From: Desulfovibrio sp. ZJ209
Lineage (GTDB): Bacteria; Desulfobacterota; Desulfovibrionia; Desulfovibrionales; Desulfovibrionaceae
Reading direction: 5' to 3'
NCBI RefSeq assembly: GCF_011039135.1
Contig: NZ_JAAKEJ010000008.1
Coordinates: 1-64,000, forward strand
DNA: 64,000 nt
In this document: positions 16,281 to 26,670 of the stretch, one piece after another
How the letters are laid out: each line of letters begins with the position of its first letter
Position numbering within the stretch: position 1 is the first letter of the stretch
Position numbers and translations under genes: made by a program
The notes under the pieces: generated by a model
What the model saw: the letters and a program-made list of their open reading frames with translations, nothing else
What the model was told of the DNA's origin: nothing
Databases searched by the model: none

Positions 16281-18740
16281 ATGCGAATCCGCTTCTCCTG
16301 GAAGAAATTCCTGCTCTGGTCATTCGGCCTCGTGATTTTCTGCGGCCTGCTCGGCGCAGGCGCCGTGGCCGCGCTCTTCTACTGGGCCTCGCGTGACCTG
16401 CCCAGCGTGACCCGCATCGAGGACTACGATCCCCCCCAGGCCACCACGGTGCTCGCGCGCAACGGCGAGACCCTGGGCACGCTCTGCAACGAAAAGCGCT
16501 ATGTGATCAGCCTCAGGGAGATGTCGCCCTTCCTCCCCAAGGCCTTTCTCGCCGCCGAGGACGATTCCTTCTACCAGCACATGGGCGTGGACCCGGTGGC
16601 CATCCTGCGCGCGGCGATCAACAATTTCCGCAAGGGGCACACGGGCGAGGGCGGCAGCACCATCACGCAGCAGCTCATCAAGCAGCTGTTGCTCACCTCC
16701 GAGCGCAGCTACACGCGCAAGATGAAGGAGGCCATCCTCGCCTACCGCATCGAGAAAGACCTCTCCAAGGAAGAGATCCTCACCATCTACCTGAACCAGA
16801 TCTATCTCGGGGAGCACGCCTACGGCGTGGAGGCCGCGGCGCGCACCTATTTCGGCAAGCACGCGGCCGACATCACCCTTGCCGAGAGCGCGGTCATCGC
16901 CGGGCTGCCCAAGGCGCCCTCACGCTACAATCCCTTCCGCTCCCCCAAGGCCGCCAAGGCCCGGCAGATGTATGTCCTCGGGCGCCTGCGCGATCTGGGG
17001 TGGATCGACCAGCAGCAGTACGCCCAGGCCGCGGCCGAGCCGCTTGTCTACTGGAGCATGCCCGACGGCATGGGCGGGCCGGCCCTCTGGTATCTGGAAG
17101 AGGCACGGCGCCTGCTCGTCGAGTTTTTCACCGAGAGCAACCTCAAGGCTCTCGGCGTGGAGACGACCAAGTCCGGCGAGGAATATGTCTACGAGGCGGG
17201 CCTCATCGTGCGCACGGCCATGGTGCCCGCGCAGCAGGACGCGGCCGGCAACGCGCTCAGGCGCGGCCTCGAGGAGCTGGACAAGCGCCAGGGCTGGCGC
17301 GGCGCCATCCAGATGGAGCCGGACAAGGTGCAGTCCTTCGGCAGGGATTCGTCCTTCACTCCGCAGGATCTCGCCGGCGGCGCCTGGGCGCGCGCGCTGG
17401 TGACGGCGGTGGAGCCGGGCAGGGCCTTGGTGGCGCTCGGCCAAGGCTACAGCGGCGTCATCCCGGTGGCGAACATGTCCTGGGCGCGCAAGCCCAACCC
17501 CAAGGTCGCCGCGGCCAACGCGCCGTCCATAAAGGATGCGCGGCAGGTGCTTGCGCCAGGCGACCTCATCTGGGTCTCGGCGGCGTCCATGCCCGCGCCG
17601 GAGGTGGCGGCCGCACCGGCCGCCAAGGGCAGACAGGCGCCAAAGGCCAACGCGAAAAATCTCGTCCCCTATGACCCGGCGCGCGTCAGCAAGGCAAGCC
17701 CCATCGTCCTGCGCCTCCAGCAGGAGCCCCTCGTGCAGGGGGCGCTCGCCTCGCTGGAGCCGGAAAGCGGCGACGTGGTGGCGCTCATCGGCGGCTACAG
17801 CTTCGGGGACAGCCATTTTAACCGCGCCACACAGGCGCGCCGCCAGCCGGGCTCGAGCTTCAAGCCCGTGGTCTATTCCACGGCGCTGGATTTCGGCTTC
17901 ACGCCGTCCTCCATCGTGCTCGACGCGCCCTTCGTGTATGTGAACCCCTACACCAACGAGGTGTGGCGCCCCTCCAACTACGAGCACAATTACAAGGGCG
18001 AGCTGCCGCTCTGGCAGGCGCTGGCCCTTTCGCGCAATACCTGCACCGTGCGCGTGGCGCAGCAAGTGGGCATCGCCAATGTCATCCAGCGCGCCAAGGC
18101 CATGGGCCTCGAGCCGCATTTTCCGCGGGAGCTTTCCGTCAGCCTCGGCGCCGTGGCCGTCTCGCCGCTCAACCTGACGCAGGCCTATGCGGCCTTTGCC
18201 AACCAGGGCAAGGGCGTGCGCCCGCGCATCATCACCTCCATCACGGACGCCAAGGGCCGAGAGCTCTACCGGCAGGACCCGGAACACTGGCAGGCGCTCT
18301 CCCCGCAGAACGCCTACATGATGGCGACCCTGCTCAAGAACGTGGTCAATGCGGGCACGGGCTCGCGCGCGAAGATCGACGGCCGCTTCATCGCCGGCAA
18401 GACCGGCACCACCAACGAGGAGCACGACGCCTGGTTCGTGGGCTTCACGCCCTACCTCGTCACGGGCGTCTATGTGGGCTATGACCAGTTGCAGCCCCTG
18501 GGGCGCCTCGAGCAGGGCGGCAGGACGGCAGCGCCCATCTTCCGCTATTACCGCACCGTGGCGGAGGAGTTCTACGAGCCTAAGGACTTCACCATGCCCG
18601 AGGGCATCGTCATGTCCGGCAACATGGCCTATCGCGCGGACCAGCCCATGGAGGGCGTTTCGGCCACGGACGGCCTCGAGACCGACCCGGGCGAGGACAC
18701 CTCCGAGGGCGGCGAAGACCTCATGCGCCAGATGTTCTAG
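16281..18740 (+). CDS. mrcA: penicillin-binding protein 1A (transglycosylase/transpeptidase)
   Basis: A bifunctional class A PBP of 819 residues that polymerises and crosslinks peptidoglycan at the outer face of the inner membrane. After a basic start and a membrane anchor (about 10-36) comes the GT51 glycosyltransferase domain (AAEDDSFYQH, GGSTITQQL, YLNQIYLG). The transpeptidase motifs are SSFK with nucleophile S525 and K528, S584-R-N586, and K707-T-G. An OB-like insert with an Ala/Pro/Lys-rich loop lies around 430-460, and the C-terminus is acidic. The ATG at 16281 has no ribosome site, which is unusual here. Confidence 0.96.
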   Translation: MRIRFSWKKFLLWSFGLVIFCGLLGAGAVAALFYWASRDLPSVTRIEDYDPPQATTVLARNGETLGTLCNEKRYVISLREMSPFLPKAFLAAEDDSFYQHMGVDPVAILRAAINNFRKGHTGEGGSTITQQLIKQLLLTSERSYTRKMKEAILAYRIEKDLSKEEILTIYLNQIYLGEHAYGVEAAARTYFGKHAADITLAESAVIAGLPKAPSRYNPFRSPKAAKARQMYVLGRLRDLGWIDQQQYAQAAAEPLVYWSMPDGMGGPALWYLEEARRLLVEFFTESNLKALGVETTKSGEEYVYEAGLIVRTAMVPAQQDAAGNALRRGLEELDKRQGWRGAIQMEPDKVQSFGRDSSFTPQDLAGGAWARALVTAVEPGRALVALGQGYSGVIPVANMSWARKPNPKVAAANAPSIKDARQVLAPGDLIWVSAASMPAPEVAAAPAAKGRQAPKANAKNLVPYDPARVSKASPIVLRLQQEPLVQGALASLEPESGDVVALIGGYSFGDSHFNRATQARRQPGSSFKPVVYSTALDFGFTPSSIVLDAPFVYVNPYTNEVWRPSNYEHNYKGELPLWQALALSRNTCTVRVAQQVGIANVIQRAKAMGLEPHFPRELSVSLGAVAVSPLNLTQAYAAFANQGKGVRPRIITSITDAKGRELYRQDPEHWQALSPQNAYMMATLLKNVVNAGTGSRAKIDGRFIAGKTGTTNEEHDAWFVGFTPYLVTGVYVGYDQLQPLGRLEQGGRTAAPIFRYYRTVAEEFYEPKDFTMPEGIVMSGNMAYRADQPMEGVSATDGLETDPGEDTSEGGEDLMRQMF

Positions 18741-18770
18741 GCCGCTCAGCCAGACTTTTCAGGAAGCACC

Positions 18771-19649
18771 ATGATCCCATACGGCTCCCTCGTCATTTAT
18801 GTCACGCCCAAGGGGCGCCGCTATCTCAAGAGGCTGGAGGCCGGGCAGGACTGGCACAGCAATGACGGCACCCTCGCGTCGGCGGACGTGGCCGCGCTCG
18901 ACTTCGGCTCCGTGGCGTCCACCAACGCGGGCGTTCCCATCCGCATCGAGGAGGCCACGCTGCATGACCTGCTGCTCGGCGTGAAGCGCCAGACGCAGAT
19001 CATCTATGCCAAGGACATCGCCTATATCTGCCTGCGCCTCGGCGCCGGCCCCGGGCGCACCATTGTGGAGGCTGGCTGCGGCTCCGGGGCGCTCACCCTG
19101 GGCCTTTCGTGGTTCGCCGGGCCCACGGGCCATATCGTGAGCCACGACACCCGCGAGGAGTTCACGCGCCTTGCGCGCCGCAACCTCGACTGGGCCGGGC
19201 TTGGCCAAAACGTGGAGCTCCATTGCCGCGACATCGCCGAGGGCTTTGCCGCGAGCAATGCGGACGCGCTCTTTCTCGATGTGCGCACTCCGTGGGACTA
19301 TCTGGAACAGGCGCTTGCCGCGGTGCGGCCCGGCGCCACCCTGGGCTTCCTCCTGCCCACGGTGGACCAGGTGAGCCGGCTGCTGCTCGGGCTGGAGAAC
19401 GGCCCCTTCGCCGAGATCGAGGTCTGCGAGCTCTTGATCCGCGGCTGGAAGCCCGTGGCCGACCGCCTGCGGCCCGAAGACAGGATGACCGCGCACACGG
19501 GCTTTCTGGTCTTCTGCCGCCAGCAGGAGCCGAGCGCGGAATTTGACGCCCTCGGGCCGCGGGGCACGCGCGAGCGCAAGCAGGAGGCGGCCCGGCAGGC
19601 CCGGCGCGACGCCATCCTCGAGGTGGAAGAAGCCCTCGACGAGGCTTGA
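18771..19649 (+). CDS. trmI: tRNA (adenine-58-N1)-methyltransferase TrmI
   Basis: SAM-dependent enzyme that methylates A58 in the T-loop of tRNA. The 292 residues have a small N-terminal domain, then the Rossmann methyltransferase core with EAGCGSGALT at 100-109 as the SAM site and ALFLDVRTPWDYL as the catalytic Asp strand, both typical of the TrmI/GCD14 group. The C-terminal ~30 residues are charged and helical. It lies 30 bp after mrcA on the same strand and 22 bp before an SMR gene. Confidence 0.92.
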   Translation: MIPYGSLVIYVTPKGRRYLKRLEAGQDWHSNDGTLASADVAALDFGSVASTNAGVPIRIEEATLHDLLLGVKRQTQIIYAKDIAYICLRLGAGPGRTIVEAGCGSGALTLGLSWFAGPTGHIVSHDTREEFTRLARRNLDWAGLGQNVELHCRDIAEGFAASNADALFLDVRTPWDYLEQALAAVRPGATLGFLLPTVDQVSRLLLGLENGPFAEIEVCELLIRGWKPVADRLRPEDRMTAHTGFLVFCRQQEPSAEFDALGPRGTRERKQEAARQARRDAILEVEEALDEA

Positions 19650-19671
19650 GCGCCCCCGGCGGCTACCTCAC

Positions 19672-19992
19672 ATGAATCCCTGGCTCATCCTGCTCACTGC
19701 CGGCCCTTTTGAGATGGGCTGGCCGCTCGGCTTCAAGCTGGCGCAGACGGCGCCGGCATGGCGCGTCCCGGCCATCGGCTTTTCCATCGTGAGCATGGCC
19801 ATGAGCGGCCTTTTGCTCTACCTCGCGCAGCGGCACATCGCCATCGGCACGGCCTATGCCGTCTGGACGGGCATCGGCGCCGCCGGCACCTTCTGCCTCG
19901 GCGTCCTCCTGTTCGGCGATGCCCCGAGCGCCGGGCGCATCGCGGGTGTCGCGCTCATCATCTGCGGCGTGGCCGCGCTCAAGCTCTTCTGA
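19672..19992 (+). CDS. SMR-family exporter, SugE/Gdx-like
   Basis: A 106-residue, four-helix membrane protein of the small multidrug resistance family. The membrane-embedded acidic residue is E14 in GPFEMGW, and the GTAYAVWTGIGAAG segment is the family signature. The pattern around the Glu and the GFKLA that follows fit the SugE/Gdx (guanidinium exporter) branch better than EmrE, but the distinction needs an alignment. It would work as a dual-topology dimer. I see no guanidine riboswitch in the 22 bp upstream. The ATG at 19672 places the Glu at the expected position. Confidence 0.85.
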   Translation: MNPWLILLTAGPFEMGWPLGFKLAQTAPAWRVPAIGFSIVSMAMSGLLLYLAQRHIAIGTAYAVWTGIGAAGTFCLGVLLFGDAPSAGRIAGVALIICGVAALKLF

Positions 19993-20007
19993 AGCCGCTT
20001 TGCGGGG

Positions 20008-22380
20008 TCACGCGACCTTGGTCTTCACCTTGAAGAAGCGCAGGCGCAAGGCGTTGCTCACCACCGAGAAGGACGAAAGCGCCATGGCGATGCCGCCGAT
20101 CATGGGCGAGAGCATGGGGCCCCCGAACACGTGCAGGAGGCCCGCGGCCACGGGCAGGCCGAGGATATTGTAGCCAAAGGCCCAGCCGAGGTTCTCCCTG
20201 ATGTTGCGCATGGTGGCGCGCGAAAGCTCCAGCGCGGCGAGCACGGCCTCCATGCCGCCGCGCATGAGCACGATGTCGCCGGCCTCGGCGCTCACGTCAA
20301 CGCCCGTGCCCACGGCCATGCCCACATCGGCCAGCGCCAGAGCCGGGGCGTCGTTGAGGCCGTCGCCCACCATGCCCACCACCTGGCCCTCCTCCTGCAG
20401 GCGGCGCACATGGTCGGCCTTTTCCGCCGGCAAGAGCCCCGCCGCCACCTCGTCGATGCCCGCGAGCTTCGCCACCGCCTCGGCCGTGCGCGCATTGTCG
20501 CCGGTGAGCATGACCACCCGCAGGCCCATGCCGCGCAGGCGCTTCACCACCGCGGCGGATTCGGGCCTGAGGCCGTCGGCCAGCGCGAAGATGGCGACCA
20601 TCTGGTCGGGCGCCGGCACGCCGTCCTCCGTCTCCGCGGGCGCCAGCGACATGAGCAGGGGCGTCTGCCCCTCACCGGCCAGGGTGTCGAGCCGGGCCGA
20701 TACCTCGGGCGAGAGCTCGTGCCCGCGCGAGCGCATGAAGGCCGCGCTGCCCACAGCCACGTTCCAGGCCTTCCCGGCGAGGCCCACGCGGCCCTCGATG
20801 CCGAGGCCGGGCGCGATGCGCGCGTCCTCCACAACGCAGAGGGGGCAGCCCCGCTCCTTGCCGGCCCGGATGATGGCGAGGCCGAGCGGATGCTCGCTCC
20901 GGCCCTCCAGGGCGGCGGCGAGGCCGAGCAATTCAGGCTCGTCGAGGCCGCCGGCGCCCGGCGCCAGCGGGATTATCGCCGTGAGCTCGGGCCGGCCCGT
21001 GGTCAGCGTCCCGGTCTTGTCCACGGCGAGCGCCGTGATCTTGCCCGCGCGCTCGAGGGCGGCGCCGTTCTTGATGAGCACGCCGAGCTGCGCGCCGCGG
21101 CCAGTGCCCACCATGACGGACATGGGCGTGGCGAGGCCCATGGCGCAGGGGCAGGCCATGACGAGCACGGCCACGAAGACCGTGAGCGCGGTGGTGACGG
21201 GCTCGGCGCTGAAGAAAAGCCAGCAGAGCGCGGAAAGCGTCGCCAGCGCCATGACCGCGGGCACGAAATAATAACTCACCCTGTCGGCCAGGCGCGCGAT
21301 GGGCGCCTTGCTGCCCTGGGCCTCCTGCACGAGGCGCACGATGCGCGCGAGCCGCGTGTTGCCGCCCACGGCCACCGCGCGCATGACGAGCGGCCCCTCG
21401 CCGTTGACGCTGCCGGCGGTAAGGCTGTCGCCCGGGGCCACGGGCACGGGGATGGATTCGCCCGTCAGCAGGGAGAGGTCCACGGCGCTGATGCCCTTTT
21501 CCACGGTGCCGTCCACCGGCACGCGGGCCCCGGGCCGCACGAGGAGCAGGTCGCCCACCTCCACGGCCGAGAGCGGCACCTCGTCGGGCGTCGCGTCCGG
21601 GCTTGCGAGGCGCAGGGCCGTTTCGGGCGCCAGGCTCATGAGCGCGCCCATGGCGTCGCCCGCGCGTTGCTTGGCCGTGGCCTCGAGGAACTGGCCGAAC
21701 TCGATCATGGTGAGCAGCACGGCGCAGGACTCATAATAGAGGTTCATGGCGCGCCAGGCGGGGTCGTTGCCCATGAGCCCGAGCACCGTGTTCACGAGGC
21801 TGTAGAGAAAGGCCGCGCCCGTGCCCACGGCCACGAGGCTGTCCATGTTGGGCGAGCGGCGGAACAGCGCGGCCAGGCCGTCCACATAAAAATGCCGCCC
21901 GAGCCAGACCACGGGCAGCGTGAGACAGAGCTGCACGAGGATGAAGGCCCGGGGGGAGCCGTGCGGCTCGAGCCACGCGGGCAGCGGCAGCCCGAGCATG
22001 TGCCCCATGGAGACGAGGAGCAGCGGCACGGAAAGGATGACCATGGGCCACAGGCGCCCGAGCCGCTTTTTGCGGTCGGCGCGGGCTTTGGCCTTGGCCT
22101 CGGCAAAGCGCGCCTCCGCGTCCTCGCTCACGGCCGGGGTGGCGGTGAAGCCGAGCTTGGCCACGGCGGCCATGAATTCGCGGCGCACGGCGTCGGCGTC
22201 GCCGGGCGCGGGCCAGACCTCGGCCCGGGCCGTGGCGAGGTTGACGCTCACCTTCTCCACGTCGGGCAGGCGCCCGGTCACGCGCTCGATGCGCGAGGAG
22301 CAGGCCGCGCAGTGCATGCCGCCAATATCAAAGCGCAGGGGTGAGGCCTGGGCCGCGCCCCCGCCGTGCGCATCCGTCAT
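20008..22380 (-). CDS. copA: copper-exporting P1B-type ATPase
   Basis: A 790-residue inner-membrane pump that exports Cu(I) from the cytoplasm. It has one N-terminal heavy-metal domain with GMHCAAC (C24, C27), eight membrane helices, the actuator TGES (307-310), the transmembrane metal site CPC (410-412), the phosphorylated D454 in DKTGTLT, SEHPLG in the nucleotide domain and GDGLNDAP near the end. The CPC site and single CxxC domain are typical of the Cu(I) class. AGAGGTCG precedes the ATG. It is divergent from a small copper chaperone across 106 bp that should hold shared control elements. Confidence 0.95.
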   Translation of the reverse strand: MTDAHGGGAAQASPLRFDIGGMHCAACSSRIERVTGRLPDVEKVSVNLATARAEVWPAPGDADAVRREFMAAVAKLGFTATPAVSEDAEARFAEAKAKARADRKKRLGRLWPMVILSVPLLLVSMGHMLGLPLPAWLEPHGSPRAFILVQLCLTLPVVWLGRHFYVDGLAALFRRSPNMDSLVAVGTGAAFLYSLVNTVLGLMGNDPAWRAMNLYYESCAVLLTMIEFGQFLEATAKQRAGDAMGALMSLAPETALRLASPDATPDEVPLSAVEVGDLLLVRPGARVPVDGTVEKGISAVDLSLLTGESIPVPVAPGDSLTAGSVNGEGPLVMRAVAVGGNTRLARIVRLVQEAQGSKAPIARLADRVSYYFVPAVMALATLSALCWLFFSAEPVTTALTVFVAVLVMACPCAMGLATPMSVMVGTGRGAQLGVLIKNGAALERAGKITALAVDKTGTLTTGRPELTAIIPLAPGAGGLDEPELLGLAAALEGRSEHPLGLAIIRAGKERGCPLCVVEDARIAPGLGIEGRVGLAGKAWNVAVGSAAFMRSRGHELSPEVSARLDTLAGEGQTPLLMSLAPAETEDGVPAPDQMVAIFALADGLRPESAAVVKRLRGMGLRVVMLTGDNARTAEAVAKLAGIDEVAAGLLPAEKADHVRRLQEEGQVVGMVGDGLNDAPALALADVGMAVGTGVDVSAEAGDIVLMRGGMEAVLAALELSRATMRNIRENLGWAFGYNILGLPVAAGLLHVFGGPMLSPMIGGIAMALSSFSVVSNALRLRFFKVKTKVA

Positions 22381-22424
22381 GAAGCGACCTCTTGATTTTG
22401 CAGAAAAACTCCTGTATCCAATAT

Positions 22425-22453
22425 TTCACAAAGTCGGCAAATCCGCGTATGTT
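22425..22453 (+). promoter_or_regulatory. promoter of the copper chaperone gene
   Basis: -35 TTCACA (22425-22430, five of six), 17-bp spacer, -10 TATGTT (22448-22453, four of six), 34 bp before the ATG at 22487. I find no clear CueR- or CsoR-type palindrome in the 106-bp divergent region, so copper control is assumed from gene content only. Confidence 0.55.
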
Positions 22454-22486
22454 GCGCGTCCCCGCCAACTTCCCGAGGAGGATACT

Positions 22487-22705
22487 ATGGCTACCCTGAA
22501 AGTCAATGGCATGCACTGCGAGAACTGCAAGAACGCTGTGGAAAAGGCCGTTTCCGCCATCCCGGGCGTCAAGAGCGCCAAGGTCGACCTCGACAAGAAA
22601 GAGCTCCAGTACGAAGAGGAAGACAAGAACATGCCCATCGCGCTCGACATCATCATGGGCGCCATCCGCGACCTGGGCTACGAACCGGAGCACCAGCGCC
22701 CGTAG
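22487..22705 (+). CDS. copZ: CopZ-like copper chaperone
   Basis: A 72-residue single heavy-metal-associated domain. The Cu(I)-binding motif GMHCENC has C11 and C14, and the ferredoxin-like pattern (SAIPGVKSAKVDL, then a C-terminal LGYEP) is complete. It should carry Cu(I) to the N-terminal domain of the divergent CopA. The start is fixed by CCGAGGAG just upstream. It is more charged (EEEDK) in the second half than most CopZ proteins. Confidence 0.9.
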   Translation: MATLKVNGMHCENCKNAVEKAVSAIPGVKSAKVDLDKKELQYEEEDKNMPIALDIIMGAIRDLGYEPEHQRP

Positions 22706-22854
22706 GCGGCTTGCGCCCTGACTCCCCGGCCCGGGCATCCGGGCCACTCCTTCGCTGATCGTCGGGACACCGCGCGCACTTCGTTTGCGGCCCTGCTATG
22801 GACCGCACGGGTAGGGCCGGGTGGCACTCGTGGCCGCAGTCTTGATTCTCTACC

Positions 22855-22891
22855 GCCGTCCGTTCCTGCCCCGGAGCGGACGGCTTTTTTT
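22855..22891 (+). terminator. strong rho-independent terminator
   Basis: Perfect 8-bp stem GCCGTCCG (22855-22862) with CGGACGGC (22877-22884), 14-nt loop, then T7 (22885-22891). It lies 150 bp after the copper chaperone stop, unusually far for that gene's own terminator. Confidence 0.9.
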
Positions 22892-23060
22892 GCGCGCTGC
22901 TCCCATGTGTGCCCGCCACAGGCTCGCCCCTGCCCGCCACCCTCGCGTCGGGTGGCCGCCGTACCCTCCCCCCCGCTCACTCTCCCGGCCTTCTTGCTGC
23001 GTCCTGCCGAAAGCCCGGCCCGCTCCTGCACCGCCGTACTTCCCGCGGCCCGCGCCGCCA

Positions 23061-23089
23061 TTGACATGAAGGAGGGCAGATGATAGGTT
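23061..23089 (+). promoter_or_regulatory. candidate promoter of guaB
   Basis: Perfect -35 TTGACA (23061-23066), 17-bp spacer, weak -10 TAGGTT (23084-23089). Just downstream lies a perfect 13-bp palindrome, GATAAA-T-TTTATC (23095-23107), which would overlap the start of the transcript and could bind a regulator. Confidence 0.5.
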
Positions 23090-23132
23090 AAGAAGATAAA
23101 TTTTATCCTGTTGTTAGCCTCTGGGGGGAGCC

Positions 23133-24590
<1,458 letters not shown>

Positions 24591-24654
24591 GGCCGAGAGG
24601 GAACCAGCGCGCCGGGCGCACCCGCACCCAACGCGCCGCACAACAGGGAGCCTT

Positions 24655-26199
24655 ATGCCGCACTCCAGGGTCATCATCATCGACTACGGCTCGCAGGTCA
24701 CGCAGCTCATCGCCCGCAGGACGCGCGAGGCGGGCGTGTATTCCGAGATCCATTCCTGCGTCACGCCGGCCGCGGAGGTGGCGGCCATGCGGCCCTCGGC
24801 CATCATCCTTTCCGGGGGGCCGGCCAGCGTGGGCGAAAAGGACGCGCCGAAGCTCGACCCCGGCCTGCTTGAGCTCGGCGTGCCCGTGCTCGGCATCTGC
24901 TACGGCATGCAGCTCATCGCGCGGCAGCTTGGCGGCGAGCTCGCGCAGTCCCTGACGCGGGAATACGGCCCCGCCGAGCTCACCATGACCGCGCCCTGCG
25001 CCCTCTGGACGGGCCTTGACCGCAAGGCCCCGACGCGCGTGTGGATGAGCCACGGCGACAAGGTGGCGGCCGTGCCGCCCGGCTTCACCGTGACGGGCAG
25101 CACCGAGACCCTCGCCATCGCCGCCATGGCCGACGAGGCACGCAAGATCTACGCCGTGCAGTTCCACCCCGAGGTGCACCACAGCGCGGACGGCGAGCGC
25201 ATGCTCGAAAACTTCCTTTTCGAGGTGGCGGACTGCACGCCGGACTGGACCATGGCCTCCTTTGTGGAGCGCGCCGTGGCCGAGGCCGCGGAAAAGGTGG
25301 GCGAGAAGCATGTTGTCTGCGCGCTTTCCGGCGGCATCGACTCCACCGTGGTGGCGGCGCTGCTCCAGCGGGCCATCGGCGACCGGCTGCACTGCATCTT
25401 TGTGGACAACGGCCTCTTGCGCTTCAACGAGGCCGAGGAAGTCTCCACCTTTTTACGCGAGCATTTTCATCTCAACCTCACGGTGGTGGACGCGCGCGAG
25501 CGCTTCCTCACCCTGCTCAAGGGCGTGGAAGACCCGGAGAAAAAGCGCATGATCATCGGCCACGCCTTCATCGACATCTTCCAGGAGGAGGCCGAGAAGC
25601 TGCCGCAGGTGGACTTTCTCGCCCAGGGCACGCTCTACCCCGATGTCATCGAGTCCGTCTCGCACAAGGGGCCGAGCGCGGTCATCAAGAGCCATCACAA
25701 TGTGGGGGGCCTGCCCGAGACCATGAAGCTCGCGCTCATCGAGCCCCTGCGCGAGCTCTTCAAGGACGAGGTGCGCAAGGTGGCGGCCGAGCTCGGCATG
25801 CCGGATTCCATCGTCTGGCGGCATCCCTTCCCCGGGCCCGGGCTCGCCATCCGCGTGCTCGGCGAGGTGCGCGAGGACAGGCTCGACATCCTGCGCCGGG
25901 CCGACAGGATCGTGCAGGAGGAATTGCGCGCCGCCGGCTGGTATCGCAAGGTCTGGCAGGGCTTCGCCGTGCTTCTGCCGCTGCGCACCGTGGGCGTCAT
26001 GGGCGACGGCCGCACCTACGAGAACGTCATCGCGCTGCGCGTGGTGGACAGCGTGGACGCCATGACCGCGGACTGGTCGCGCCTGCCGCCCGAGCTGCTG
26101 GCGCGCATCTCCGGGCGCATCATCAGCGAGGTCAAGGGCGTCAACCGCGTGGTCTACGACATTTCCTCCAAGCCGCCCAGCACCATCGAGTGGGAATAG
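24655..26199 (+). CDS. guaA: GMP synthase (glutamine-hydrolysing)
   Basis: Converts XMP to GMP using glutamine and ATP. The 514 residues begin with the class I glutamine amidotransferase domain (nucleophile C82 in GICYGMQ; His/Glu of the triad in QFHPEVHH). The ATP pyrophosphatase domain follows with the P-loop SGGIDSTV near 229, and a dimerisation domain ends PPSTIEWE as in the family. The ATG at 24655 has GGGAG upstream; the open frame before it belongs to guaB DNA. Confidence 0.97.
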   Translation: MPHSRVIIIDYGSQVTQLIARRTREAGVYSEIHSCVTPAAEVAAMRPSAIILSGGPASVGEKDAPKLDPGLLELGVPVLGICYGMQLIARQLGGELAQSLTREYGPAELTMTAPCALWTGLDRKAPTRVWMSHGDKVAAVPPGFTVTGSTETLAIAAMADEARKIYAVQFHPEVHHSADGERMLENFLFEVADCTPDWTMASFVERAVAEAAEKVGEKHVVCALSGGIDSTVVAALLQRAIGDRLHCIFVDNGLLRFNEAEEVSTFLREHFHLNLTVVDARERFLTLLKGVEDPEKKRMIIGHAFIDIFQEEAEKLPQVDFLAQGTLYPDVIESVSHKGPSAVIKSHHNVGGLPETMKLALIEPLRELFKDEVRKVAAELGMPDSIVWRHPFPGPGLAIRVLGEVREDRLDILRRADRIVQEELRAAGWYRKVWQGFAVLLPLRTVGVMGDGRTYENVIALRVVDSVDAMTADWSRLPPELLARISGRIISEVKGVNRVVYDISSKPPSTIEWE

Positions 26200-26208
26200 G
26201 GGGACGCC

Positions 26209-26670
26209 ATGTTCGGCATCGGCAGCACCGAACTCCTCGTCATCCTCCTGGTGGCGCTCATCGTGCTTGGGCCCAAGAGCCTCGCCAAGGTGTCCCGCGG
26301 CCTCGGCAAGGCCATGGGCGAATTCCGGCGCGTCTCCACGGATTTTCAGCGCACCCTCAATGCCGAATCCGCCGAGGCCGATTTGCGCGAGCAGGAGGCG
26401 GCCCGCCGCCGCAAGGAGGCCGCCGGCACAGCGGCCGCGGAAAAGCCGGCGCCGGCGCAACCCGCGCCTGAAGCCGCGGCTGCAGCAGGCGAAGCCGACA
26501 GCCTGACCCCGCCGGAGGGCAGCCCGCTCGCCGAAGCCCTCGCCAAGGCCCGGGCCGAGGCCGAGGCCGCAACGGGAGCCGCCCCCGACAGCGGGAAGGC
26601 GTCACCGGCCGCGCCCGGTGCGTCTGGGGCTGCCTCTGCCGGCCCGCCCGAGGACGGTCCGCGCGCATGA
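26209..26670 (+). CDS. tatB: twin-arginine translocase subunit TatB (TatA/B family)
   Basis: A 153-residue Tat component. It has the short N-terminal membrane helix (about 4-20), the LGPKSLAK hinge, an amphipathic helix (to about 50), and a long Ala/Pro/Glu-rich cytoplasmic tail. The FGIGSTELLVI start and the length fit TatB, but TatA and TatB are hard to separate by sequence; the position directly before tatC favours TatB. It begins 9 bp after guaA and its stop overlaps tatC by 4 nt (ATGA). Confidence 0.85.
   Translation: MFGIGSTELLVILLVALIVLGPKSLAKVSRGLGKAMGEFRRVSTDFQRTLNAESAEADLREQEAARRRKEAAGTAAAEKPAPAQPAPEAAAAAGEADSLTPPEGSPLAEALAKARAEAEAATGAAPDSGKASPAAPGASGAASAGPPEDGPRA

Larger units (their letters stand above)
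22706..23132. other. 427-bp gene-free stretch, possible structured RNA
   Basis: No credible protein gene lies here. From about 22720 to 22853 the plus strand can form several GC-rich stems (for example GCCCT at 22789 with AGGGC near 22813, and GGTAG with CTACC near 22848) and ends in a strong terminator at 22855-22891. The second part (22892-23060) is C-rich and also fold-prone. I compared both strands by eye with tmRNA, RNase P RNA, SRP RNA, 6S RNA and purine riboswitch signatures and matched none. It could be a 3' UTR plus an unassigned small RNA. Confidence 0.4.

Noticed and set aside
19650-19671. A guanidine riboswitch ahead of the SMR exporter
   Set aside because: Only 22 bp separate it from trmI, too short for the aptamer.
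20131-22344. A 737-codon plus-strand open frame
   Set aside because: It is antisense to copA and rich in His/Gly/Ala repeats typical of reversed GC-rich codons.
22900-23045. A possible SRP (4.5S) RNA on the minus strand
   Set aside because: A CAGGACGCAGCAAGAAGG segment recalls the SRP loop, but the conserved GGUCAGG...GGAAGG...AGCAGCC order is not met.
22678-23067. A 129-codon minus-strand frame in the gap before guaB
   Set aside because: No ribosome site, biased composition, and it runs across the copper chaperone end and the terminator.
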